From: Acidobacteriaceae bacterium
GTDB lineage: Bacteria; Acidobacteriota; Terriglobia; Terriglobales; Acidobacteriaceae
DNA: 64,000 nt
Assembly (NCBI GenBank): GCA_025356095.1
Contig: JANXUR010000068.1
Coordinates: forward strand, 1-64,000
Direction of reading: 5' to 3'
A program made the translations under genes and the position numbers. Below the pieces are notes generated by a model, which had not been told where the DNA came from, ran no database searches, and was given only the letters and a program-made list of their open reading frames with translations. Of the stretch, positions 1-7,887 are shown one piece after another (the stretch's first letter is position 1; each line of letters starts with the position of its first letter).

Positions 1-3000
1 GTTCAGCAGTGGGCCGATGCTTCCAGCCTGACTAAAGGCGAGCTTCGCAATAGGTCCGACCGCCAAGTCGGGATACGAGCCGATACCGGCACCGTTGGCG
101 ACGCCCGCGTTATCCAGTACGCCTACTCCCGTGAAGCTCGCTCCGTTAATCACGCTGAAAGGCGTACCTTTTTGATAGACGGTTACTCCGGATAGTTCCC
201 AATGGCTGAGTAGCCGTTCGTCCCAGCGCGGGCCTTGAGTTTGCCACTCGCTCGGAACTGGTGAATCCGGTTCAGACTCGCCTTCCCACCCTCGGTAGAT
301 GTGTGCCCAATCCTTATGCGCGTAAGGGATTTGGTAGATGTAGCTGACGCTGAGTAAGTGGCGCTGGTCGAAATTTGAGCTCGCGCGATTCGTACGGATG
401 TCTGCAGAATTGACGAATGTGGCATCGGAGCGATCGGACGAGTCATCAATTGAGTGGCTGTAGCTGTAAGAAACACCCAACGTAAGTGGGGCAGAGGTAC
501 GCCTTAAGGTGGCTTGAAATGCGTTGTAGGATGAATTCGCGATATTTTCTAGAGAGTAGATGCGGCTAATGCCGTGGAAAGGCCGCAACTGGTCAGGATT
601 CGCCGGAATTGAACGCTCCGCCCCATAGCAGGAGGCCAAGAGGTTGGCGTAAGCAGGATCTCCTGCGCCTACACGCGCACCGCTGGTTATCAAGAAGAAG
701 CCTTGCTGGAGGGCGCAATCACCATTGGCCTGCTGCGTGGAAGCAATAATGGGCTCGTTAGGCGCAAATGGATTCAGCGCCCCTGTAAGTGGGGTCAACT
801 GATTAATTTGTCGTTGCGCTGTTAGGTGGGTACCTTTGCTGCCGACGTAGGCAAGTCCTGCAGTTACTGAGCGTACTAATTCGCGCTGCACGCCCAGGCT
901 CCACTGTTGAGAGTAAGGCCACACCGTCTTTTGCGGAATAGCTGTAAAGCTTGGAGCGTAGGCACCCGGACGGCCACAGTCCTGCGCAGCTTGGGTGAGC
1001 GGAGAGCCTCCACCGATGCAAGCCCAACTGGAAGGGAAGTTCTGGGTCAGGTTAAGTACTACTGGGGAGCTCGCTTCCAGCGACCCGGTATTGGCTTCGC
1101 TCCCTGTTCCGTGCTCATAGAACAAACCGTAACCTGCACGTATAGAAGTCTTGCCATCTCCAAAGGGATCCCATGCAAAGCCCAGTCGTGGCGCCCAGTT
1201 AACCAGATGCCCCTGCATACAGCTATCGGGCGTACCATTCAAGCCGCAGCGTACCAGTCCGTTCAGCAACCGGGGGTCAAGATTGTTTGTATCGAGTGGG
1301 ACGGGAGAACCGGAGTTAGCGTCGAGCAGTTGGCCGGTTATTGGGGTGAAAGTAACCTGACTCGCTAGCGACTGGCTGAAAGCGCTAGGGACAAAGTTAT
1401 AGGCATTGTTCCCCTGCTCGTGATAGGTTCCGAACAAACTCACGCGGAGACCTAAATTCACGGTTAACCTGCGAGTTACCTTCCAGTCATCTTGTATGTA
1501 GGGCTCCGCAATATGGTAGCGCTGGCGATAGCGAGATTGCGCACTATCCTGTTGAAAGCTGCGAACGCCGGTGGTGCTGCTCAAGAAGTCAGCGAAAGCA
1601 TTGCCCGTAGTATTCAGGTTATTCTGGTTTGTGAAGGTAATAATACCTTGAACATCGCCAGTGGCCGCGCCGATCGCAGAATTGTCTTGATTGCGCTGAT
1701 AGAAGATGAATTGTGTGCCCAGTTGAATGGTGTGCTTGCGAGCCGCCCAGCTAATGCTGTCGCCGAAGCTGTAAGTGGGGTTGGTATGATCCCACGGCGC
1801 ATAGGCTGAATCTGCGGCAAACCCGCTTCCGCCATAGGCTGCGTTGGTGCCGCCGATTACGATTCCGGGCAGCTTTCCGCCGAATCCGTTTTGGAATAGC
1901 GCTCCAATTGGGCAGTCAAGCGGCGCGTTTGGATTGGAGTTTCCTGCACAGGGCGCGTCGAGGAGCGCGGGACGGCCGTACTGCGCGCCGGGGCCACTTT
2001 GGCCGAAAAAGCGAATGTGGGCGTTCACATAGCTGAATGTTGCTTCATTCAACAGTTGGGGAGTGATGCTATACGAGAGTTTTGCAACGGCACTCGTGCC
2101 CGGTCCGTACGCGCGCTGCTGAATGGTAGGGAAACTGTTCTGAAGATAGCCATAGAGCGGAGCGTTTAAGGTCGCATTCCATTCGTCATGGATATAACGG
2201 ACGGTAGCCCGCAGTTGGTTACTGAAGCTATGGTCAATCCGGAAGAGTTCTTCGCGCCAATAAGTAGAAGGAGAGATGCTGGCGACGTAGCAATGTGGTA
2301 TTAGTTCGGAGATGCTGGAGTTACAGCCGGTGGTGGAAGTAGGCAGGGGAGTGACCCCGGTGGATAGAACGGCCAACGCGTTACGGTCCAATGAGCCGTT
2401 GACGTTTAAAAGATTGTTGCCGTCCAGGGCACGGAATACGCCGCCGCCCACCGCAGTACCTGGGCAATCCGGGAACTGGGAGCGGGTAAATGTTGCGCCT
2501 CCAGGCTGTATTTCTGGGCAAACGTCACTAAAGTCACCAGCGCGCTCAGCCTCCGTAGGGACAGCCTGATTGTATTGCGTCGGCGTTGTTTCCAGACGAA
2601 GTTCTTCAGAAAAGAAGAAGAAGGTCTTATCTTTCTTTTGATTGTAGTGTCCGGGAATGTAGAGCGGGCCACCAATTGTGCCGCCGAGATCATGACGGCG
2701 GTACAGCGGAGCACTGCTGGTCTCGTCAAAGTAGTTGCGGGCGTTAAAGTTCTCGTTGCGAAGAAATTCGTAGGCGTTGCCGTGGAAGCGGTCGCCGCCT
2801 GATTTTGTGGTGACGAGTACGGTGCCAGAGGCGGTGCGGCCGTATTGTGCGCCATAGTTCGAGGTTAGTACCTTGACCTCTTGAATGGCATCCAAACTAG
2901 GATAGACAATCAGGGTGCTTTCCGCACCGTTGAGCCCGGCATTCAGTACATCGGAGCCGTCAACGTCGAAGGTGTTGTATTCCACTCGGCCGCCGTTGAC

Positions 3001-3621
3001 GCTGTATTTAACGCTGCCGACCACGCCGACCTTCGCTTCATCTTGGCCAGTCTGGTTACTGACGCCGGGCGCGAGCGCAATCAATTGCGTAAAATTGCGG
3101 CCATTCAGGCCAAAACCAACGATTTCCTTCTGCGTAATGGTGCCAGAGACATCTGATTTCTCGGTATCTACCTTATCTACGTTATCCGCCTGCACGGTTT
3201 CTTGCTGAATGTCACCCTTGGGCTCCAGAGCTGCTTCAAGAGGTATCTCTTGTCCTGCTTCGAGTGCAAGGTCTTGTGCTACGAAGGGTTTAAAGCCAGC
3301 TGCTTCTATAGTAAGAGTGTACTTTCCGGCCGGGAGGTGAAAGCTATAGAGACCTGCACTGTCGCTAGAGGCTTGCTGCGTGCCTTGGCCAGTTAGTGTG
3401 AGCGTCGCGCCAGGAATCACGGCTCCGGTCTGGTCTGTCACCTTCACGGACAACGTAGCAGCGGATGCAGCTGGAACCGGCGGGGCCTGCTGGGCGAAAC
3501 CGGTGCTTAGTGTAAGTAGCGAAAGCGCGGTGATGGCCACAGCAGTGGCAAGCAAATAGTTGCGAATGAACCTACGGATACCCCACCCCCGAGTGCAATT
3601 GCAAAATTTCAGCGTAGGCAC
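1..3621 (-). CDS. TonB-dependent receptor, Oar-like, with N-terminal carboxypeptidase-regulatory-like domain (3' end beyond window)
   Basis: The reverse strand is open from a GTG at 3621 through position 1 (1207 codons) and runs off the left edge. I checked the frame at three distant landmarks (2799, 1770 and 180). The N-terminus has a signal peptide (RRFIRNYLLATAVAITAL, ending FAQQ), then a beta-sandwich carboxypeptidase-regulatory domain (VKVTDQTGAVIPGATLTL), then a plug region with GFGLNGRNFTQLIALAPGV and YGAQYGRTASGTVLVTTKSGG. A long outer-membrane barrel follows, with repeated aromatic strands such as SWAARKHTIQLGTQF. Such receptors import large substrates, often glycans or peptides, across the outer membrane using TonB energy; the substrate cannot be told here. 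The start is uncertain: the frame is closed by a TAG at 3655-3657, and GTG 3621 with AGGCGAGG upstream is the best candidate. The family is greatly expanded in Acidobacteria. Confidence 0.93.
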   Translation of the reverse strand, partial: MPTLKFCNCTRGWGIRRFIRNYLLATAVAITALSLLTLSTGFAQQAPPVPAASAATLSVKVTDQTGAVIPGATLTLTGQGTQQASSDSAGLYSFHLPAGKYTLTIEAAGFKPFVAQDLALEAGQEIPLEAALEPKGDIQQETVQADNVDKVDTEKSDVSGTITQKEIVGFGLNGRNFTQLIALAPGVSNQTGQDEAKVGVVGSVKYSVNGGRVEYNTFDVDGSDVLNAGLNGAESTLIVYPSLDAIQEVKVLTSNYGAQYGRTASGTVLVTTKSGGDRFHGNAYEFLRNENFNARNYFDETSSAPLYRRHDLGGTIGGPLYIPGHYNQKKDKTFFFFSEELRLETTPTQYNQAVPTEAERAGDFSDVCPEIQPGGATFTRSQFPDCPGTAVGGGVFRALDGNNLLNVNGSLDRNALAVLSTGVTPLPTSTTGCNSSISELIPHCYVASISPSTYWREELFRIDHSFSNQLRATVRYIHDEWNATLNAPLYGYLQNSFPTIQQRAYGPGTSAVAKLSYSITPQLLNEATFSYVNAHIRFFGQSGPGAQYGRPALLDAPCAGNSNPNAPLDCPIGALFQNGFGGKLPGIVIGGTNAAYGGSGFAADSAYAPWDHTNPTYSFGDSISWAARKHTIQLGTQFIFYQRNQDNSAIGAATGDVQGIITFTNQNNLNTTGNAFADFLSSTTGVRSFQQDSAQSRYRQRYHIAEPYIQDDWKVTRRLTVNLGLRVSLFGTYHEQGNNAYNFVPSAFSQSLASQVTFTPITGQLLDANSGSPVPLDTNNLDPRLLNGLVRCGLNGTPDSCMQGHLVNWAPRLGFAWDPFGDGKTSIRAGYGLFYEHGTGSEANTGSLEASSPVVLNLTQNFPSSWACIGGGSPLTQAAQDCGRPGAYAPSFTAIPQKTVWPYSQQWSLGVQRELVRSVTAGLAYVGSKGTHLTAQRQINQLTPLTGALNPFAPNEPIIASTQQANGDCALQQGFFLITSGARVGAGDPAYANLLASCYGAERSIPANPDQLRPFHGISRIYSLENIANSSYNAFQATLRRTSAPLTLGVSYSYSHSIDDSSDRSDATFVNSADIRTNRASSNFDQRHLLSVSYIYQIPYAHKDWAHIYRGWEGESEPDSPVPSEWQTQGPRWDERLLSHWELSGVTVYQKGTPFSVINGASFTGVGVLDNAGVANGAGIGSYPDLAVGPIAKLAFSQAGSIGPLLN

Positions 3622-4054
3622 CAGTAAACCGGAGCCTCGCCTGAAAGAGTAAGGCTACAGAAGGGTTCAAACGAATTCCGTTAATGGACGATGAATAGTG
3701 TGTGAAAGGACATGTAGTTGTTATTCACGAGAGGACTTCGTGCTGAATTGATGAGATATCTTGCGAAAAACCTGAGGAAATGCAGCATGGTTCCAGTGCC
3801 ACACATGGATAAAGTAGGACATATTCTCGTGATTGTCACGCTCCTGTCACGCGCAGTTCATAAGGGTGGCAGAGGATTCGTGATGGTACCTCCCATCCAA
3901 GAGACGTGCGCGATGCAGCGTTTGCTGGACGCGCGTCTTGTTGCGGGGAACCGATTTGCAAACTGGGACGACAGCGTGGCATGGGCCGCGTACCGTTCCT
4001 TGGGGCGCCGTGCTGCGCTGTGCTTTCTAACTCGAAGTTTAGGAGACTTTACAA
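3622..4054. promoter_or_regulatory. Divergent intergenic region, TonB receptor / PstS-like gene
   Basis: This 433-base spacer carries the upstream regions of two divergent genes. The only strong motif I see is the Pho-box-like repeat at 3833-3861. A Shine-Dalgarno sequence (AGGAG) lies just ahead of the ATG at 4055. The open frame crossing 3718-4140 runs into the next gene in another frame and shows no protein character. Confidence 0.5.
3833..3861 (+). promoter_or_regulatory. Pho-box-like triple heptamer repeat
   Basis: Three heptamers, TTGTCAC (3833-3839), CTGTCAC (3844-3850) and AGTTCAT (3855-3861), are each separated by exactly 4 bases, giving the 11-base period of PhoB sites (consensus CTGTCAT-N4-CTGTCAT). 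The first two match the consensus at six and six of seven positions if C is allowed at the last; the third is weaker. The site lies about 194 bases upstream of a gene whose product resembles phosphate-binding protein PstS, which makes PhoB control plausible. The long leader implied is unusual. Confidence 0.55.
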
Positions 4055-5695
4055 ATGATTCGTTCCAAAGCGATTTTCGTAGCGCTCGTGGTCTGCCTCG
4101 CCCTCTCGGCGGTGCCAGCGGCGAATGCCACCACTGTTAAGTTTATCGGTGCCGGCTCCTCTGCTATGTGGCAGTCTTTCGCCGTGGCAACCTTTAACAA
4201 CGTTGCCGGCGCGGGCGCGCATCACTACACCATCAAGGGTAACTGCGCTTCCGGCCCTTGCGCCCAGATGAACGACCTGCTCCGCAGCACGTCCATTCCC
4301 TTGGAAGCCGGTCAGGTGTGGATCGTTTGGGATTCGACGCAGACCAATGTTTGGGCTTATATCCAGTTGGATTCGGTCGTTGGCAACCGCGCTTTCTTTG
4401 CGGTGCCCCGCGCCCGTTTGCAGCTTGATTCCTCCACGGAAACGACTGCTGGTTCCAACCTCATCTCCAGCGCACTGTTCACGGGCGCGGTTGCCGACGA
4501 TACGTCGCTGCCGGTTGCCATTTACAACGCTTTGAACCTTGCCAACGTCACGGCGGGCATGACGGACATCCGTTCGGAAGATGCAGCGTTCGCGCAGCGC
4601 CGCGCTGTTACTCCGCTGAACAACGCTACGCTGGCTGGTTTGGGCTACGGCACCTCGGCCACGCAGCAGATTGGCACCCAGATTGCCAGCAGCTTCTCAT
4701 CCACGCTGGTGACCCCGGTTGCCTTCAACACCACCGGCTCCGACCCCTTTACGGGCAGAGCGGTTCCCAAGTTCACCACCATCAGCGTAGGCGCGACTCC
4801 TGTTTTGGTTCTCGCCAACCGTACCAACGTGAATGGCCTCGGCCAGGGCATCAACAACATCACAGTTGCTCAGGCCAAGACGCTTTGGACTGGCGCGAAC
4901 TGCAACACCAGCGCATTGGGTGCGGCCAAGTCTGCCCCGATCACCGTTCTGGAACGCGAACCTCTCTCCGGCACCTATAACACCTTCGAATTCACCAACA
5001 TCCGCCTGACCAGCGACGTGCCTTCCTTTAGCGCTTCGCAGGAAACTGGTGTGAACCCGGCCAACGTCAACAACAACCCCCTGAACCTGACCTGCACGGC
5101 GGGCGCTGGTTCGCGTCGTCGCGCCATCGGCACTGGCGAAATGGTGAAGACTGCCATTCTGCCCACGTCTGATTCGATCGGCTACGCCTTCTTCAGCTAC
5201 GGTAACGTTTCGGCCATTGCTAACTCGGCCAACTACGGCTACCTCACTCTGAACGGTGTGGATCCGATCAGCTCGACCTACACCACGGGCCAGTTGCCGA
5301 CCTGCACCGCGCCTTGCTCGGTTGCTGCTGGCACCTCCTTCCCGAACCTGCGCAACGGCACCTACCGCTCCTGGTCGGTTCTGCGTCTGGTAACGGACAC
5401 CACTGGCAGTAACTTCAGCAACGCTTCGGCGATTGTTGCGGCGGCACAAGCCAACATCAACACCACCGTGCCGGACTTCGTTCCTGCCAAGTCCACGCAG
5501 GTGGGCGAGCCCGGTCTGACGAAGTATCGTTCACACTTCCTGCAAAATGGCGCAGCCGGCAACAACGGCCTGAGCGGCCAGATTGAAGCGGGCGGCGATA
5601 TGGGCGGTTGCATCGAGGCAGTTGGCCCGGCACCGGGTGTGCTCAACCAGCACATGAAGACGGACCTGACCTGCGCCGTGGGCACCATCCGCTAG
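4055..5695 (+). CDS. Secreted PstS-like substrate-binding protein (546 aa)
   Basis: The product begins with a clear signal peptide (MIRSKAIFVALVVCLALSAVPAANA). The mature start IGAGSSAMWQ resembles the phosphate-loop start of PstS (GAGxxFP). Further on, NNITVAQAKTLWTGANC resembles the PstS segment around the conserved GxIxxW, and ITVLEREPLSGTYNTFEF matches the R-x-x-x-SGT phosphate-contact loop. At 546 residues it is much longer than PstS (about 320-350) and has extra loops with paired cysteines. No PstCAB transporter genes lie beside it. The start is supported by AGGAG nine bases upstream. I infer a periplasmic or outer-surface phosphate or phosphoester scavenging role; binding specificity is not proven. 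The Pho-box-like site upstream supports this reading. Confidence 0.75.
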   Translation: MIRSKAIFVALVVCLALSAVPAANATTVKFIGAGSSAMWQSFAVATFNNVAGAGAHHYTIKGNCASGPCAQMNDLLRSTSIPLEAGQVWIVWDSTQTNVWAYIQLDSVVGNRAFFAVPRARLQLDSSTETTAGSNLISSALFTGAVADDTSLPVAIYNALNLANVTAGMTDIRSEDAAFAQRRAVTPLNNATLAGLGYGTSATQQIGTQIASSFSSTLVTPVAFNTTGSDPFTGRAVPKFTTISVGATPVLVLANRTNVNGLGQGINNITVAQAKTLWTGANCNTSALGAAKSAPITVLEREPLSGTYNTFEFTNIRLTSDVPSFSASQETGVNPANVNNNPLNLTCTAGAGSRRRAIGTGEMVKTAILPTSDSIGYAFFSYGNVSAIANSANYGYLTLNGVDPISSTYTTGQLPTCTAPCSVAAGTSFPNLRNGTYRSWSVLRLVTDTTGSNFSNASAIVAAAQANINTTVPDFVPAKSTQVGEPGLTKYRSHFLQNGAAGNNGLSGQIEAGGDMGGCIEAVGPAPGVLNQHMKTDLTCAVGTIR

Positions 5696-5826
5696 TCGCA
5701 TCGCTGCATTGTGTTTGACCCTTGACCCTTGTACCCTTAAACCTTGCGGCGGGAACCAGTTACTGGTTTCCGCCGCATTTTGTATCGGCTGCACCACTTA
5801 AACTTTGCGCTGGTTCGCCAAGGGAT

Positions 5827-6840
5827 ATGACTTTGCTTCGCAATTTCCGCCTTTTCACCCTAATGCCTGCGGCGGTCTGTCTCTTCGCTCTGCTTTGTTT
5901 CGCGCCTGCAGTTGCGCAAGTGAACTCCGCAGCAACCGCTCCCGCCCCTGCGCAAACGAATCCCGCAACGGTTGCGCCACGGCCAGAGAATCTGGAAAGT
6001 TGGAGCGATATATCGGTAGCTTCCAGCCACCTGCGTTCTGGCGCTGCCTTTGTTGCCCAAAAAGATGACTTTCCCACCTTCACCCGCGAATGGATTCAGA
6101 TCCAGTGGCGCGAAGATGACCCAATCTATCTTGTGGTGATGGTACCCAAAGGTGTGATTAATCCACCTTCGGTGCTCTATCTGTACAGTTTCCCCTCGGA
6201 AGCCGACCGCTTTTTCGACGAGAGTTTTGGCAAGTTGGCTACCAGCCATGGGGCGGCGGCAGTGGGGTTCGTCTCCGCGCTTACCGGTCACCGCTTTCAT
6301 CCGCCACGTGCGTTGAGTGAATGGTTTGTGAGCGAGTTGCAGGAGTCACTCGCGACCTCGACCCATGACGTACAGATGGTCTTGAACTACTTGGCCTCTC
6401 GCGGCGATTTCGATATGCAGCATGTGGGTATGTTCGGTGAAGGCTCGGGTGCAACCATTGCCATATTGGCAGCCGCTGCAGATCCCCGCATCAAGGCCTT
6501 GGATTTGTTGGCACCATGGGGAGACTGGCCGGGCTGGATCGCAGGTTCCTCTGTGATCCCAGAGGATGAGCGCGCGCTTTACGCGACGCCCGCATTCTTG
6601 AAGCGCCTAGAGGGCCTCGACCCCGTGCGGCATCTGGCAGGTCTCTATGACCGCTCCATCTGGCTCCAATTCAGCGCCAGCAGCCCCATGGTGCCCAAGG
6701 CCTCGCGCGACGCGCTGTGGGATGCCGCACCGAAGGGTGCTAAAGTCACTCTCTACCAACCGCTGCTCACCCTGCGTTCCGTGCGGCCGGATGAGCATTT
6801 TTTCGATTGGATTCAGAATCAAGTAACCCGGTTGCCGTGA
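5827..6840 (+). CDS. Secreted alpha/beta-hydrolase-fold protein, apparently lacking the nucleophile serine
   Basis: A 337-residue product with a signal peptide (LMPAAVCLFALLCFAPAVAQ). The segment HVGMFGEGSGATIAILAA aligns with the nucleophile-elbow strand-turn-helix of dienelactone hydrolase-like proteins (VGxxGHSxGG). Here the expected serine position is glycine (GEGSG) and a serine sits one residue later. The following text, DPRIKALDLLAPWGDW, fits the next strand of the fold, and DEHFFDWI near the end fits the final helix. The ATG at 5827 gives a normal signal peptide but has only 2 bases from an AGGG motif; an in-frame TTG at 5833 has better spacing. The gene follows the PstS-like gene by 131 bases and may be cotranscribed. 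It is either a degenerate hydrolase or one with a displaced nucleophile. Confidence 0.7.
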   Translation: MTLLRNFRLFTLMPAAVCLFALLCFAPAVAQVNSAATAPAPAQTNPATVAPRPENLESWSDISVASSHLRSGAAFVAQKDDFPTFTREWIQIQWREDDPIYLVVMVPKGVINPPSVLYLYSFPSEADRFFDESFGKLATSHGAAAVGFVSALTGHRFHPPRALSEWFVSELQESLATSTHDVQMVLNYLASRGDFDMQHVGMFGEGSGATIAILAAAADPRIKALDLLAPWGDWPGWIAGSSVIPEDERALYATPAFLKRLEGLDPVRHLAGLYDRSIWLQFSASSPMVPKASRDALWDAAPKGAKVTLYQPLLTLRSVRPDEHFFDWIQNQVTRLP

Positions 6841-7007
6841 CGCGCAACTGGATCGTCGCACGGGGCGATGGCGGTGGGACTGCGGCAGTGGGGTGCGTAA
6901 ACCCGTGCTGTTTGGCGGCGGATTGGGGAGTTCTCGCACCTCGCAGCATAGACCTGCGGTAAACTGAAGGTGCCATACGGTTTCTCCAATCTCGTGGTGT
7001 GGCCAGC

Positions 7008-7084
7008 GGCCCTGTAGCTCAGATGGATAGAGCAGCGGTTTCCTAAACCGAAGGTCGGCAGTTCGACTCTGCCCGGGGCCACCA
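7008..7084 (+). tRNA. tRNA-Arg (anticodon CCT)
   Basis: A full cloverleaf is readable. The acceptor GGCCCTG pairs with CGGGGCC, the D arm is TAGCTCAGATGGATAGAGC, the anticodon loop is TTCCTAA with CCT at positions 34-36, the T arm contains GTTCGACTC, and the terminal CCA is encoded (7082-7084). It reads AGG arginine codons. Confidence 0.97.
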
Positions 7085-7226
7085 TCCTCTTTTCATGTCG
7101 GTCAAGGGGCGTGGGTACAACGCAGCGGACGCGTCGGCCATCGCTCGGTTTGGGGCAGAATGTTGCCAGCGCAACGGATTGAACTGCGTCGAGGTACGAC
7201 CTTATTCAGCATAGAGGAGGCTCCGC

Positions 7227-7733
7227 ATTCCAGAACCTTGGCTCAGTGGCACCCGCAGCGATGTTCCTGCGATTCCGCGGGCGGTGTTGCACGCGCTTGA
7301 CCTTGCGCGCGCGGATTTGTGGAATTGGTGCGCGGCGCTTTCTTTGGGGCAGATTCATGCTTGGCCTGTGGGCGTAGCTTCCGTTGCCTTCCATCTGCGC
7401 CACATTGCGCGCAGCCTCGACCGCCTGCTGACTTACGCGGAAGGCGCGCCGCTCTCCGCACAGCAGATTGCCGCACAGAAGTCCGAGATGGATGCTAGCG
7501 AAACGCCAGCCGAGATTTTCGCCGAGCTGGAGGCTGCGCTAAAGCGAAGCGAAGCCCGCATCCTCGACCACGCCATGGCATCCTTGCAAAATTCCGCTTA
7601 TTGGGAGCAGGCGCGCAGTGTCGGTTCCCGCCAGTTGCCTACCACCCTAGGAGGGCTGCTGGTTCATGTGGCCGACCACACCCAGCGCCACGTGGGGCAG
7701 GCCATTACCACCGCCAAGCAAGTGGCGGACTAG
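7227..7733 (+). CDS. DinB-like four-helix protein, probable ATT start
   Basis: A 168-residue DinB/YfiT-superfamily protein. Histidines that normally bind the metal are seen in FHLRHIARSLDRL and HVADHTQRHVGQ. The family holds metal-dependent thiol transferases and stress-linked proteins; the exact reaction is unknown. The frame opens after a TAG at 7212-7214. No ATG, GTG or TTG occurs before GTG 7284, yet the sequence from ATT 7227 (PEPWLSGTRSDVPAIPRAVLHALDL) reads like the conserved N-terminus of these proteins, and a perfect AGGAGG lies six bases ahead of that ATT. I therefore place the start at ATT 7227. The shorter GTG start would remove the first part of helix 1 and has no ribosome site. 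Confidence 0.8.
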   Translation: MPEPWLSGTRSDVPAIPRAVLHALDLARADLWNWCAALSLGQIHAWPVGVASVAFHLRHIARSLDRLLTYAEGAPLSAQQIAAQKSEMDASETPAEIFAELEAALKRSEARILDHAMASLQNSAYWEQARSVGSRQLPTTLGGLLVHVADHTQRHVGQAITTAKQVAD

Positions 7734-7795
7734 CCTCTGTGCGGGCCAGCTCTTCGCTGCACCCATCCAAATCGTTATTCGCAACCGTATATCCA

Positions 7796-7847
7796 ATGGA
7801 GCAGTCTAATGAAGCAGTCAAATGAAGCTGTCTGATGAAGCAAGCTG
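7796..7847. repeat. Four 13-base imperfect tandem repeats
   Basis: Units ATGGAGCAGTCTA, ATGAAGCAGTCAA, ATGAAGCTGTCTG and ATGAAGCAAGCTG follow head to tail. The period of 13 is not a multiple of three, so it is not a coding repeat. It lies between the DinB-like gene and the TPR gene. Confidence 0.85.
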
Positions 7848-7887
7848 ACTAAGCACTCCGACCGCGCCGGCAACTCGGGCGTCCGGC

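Noticed and set aside
3718-4140. A 140-codon plus-strand frame before the PstS-like gene
   Set aside because: Runs into the next gene in another frame, contains the Pho-like site, and shows no protein features.
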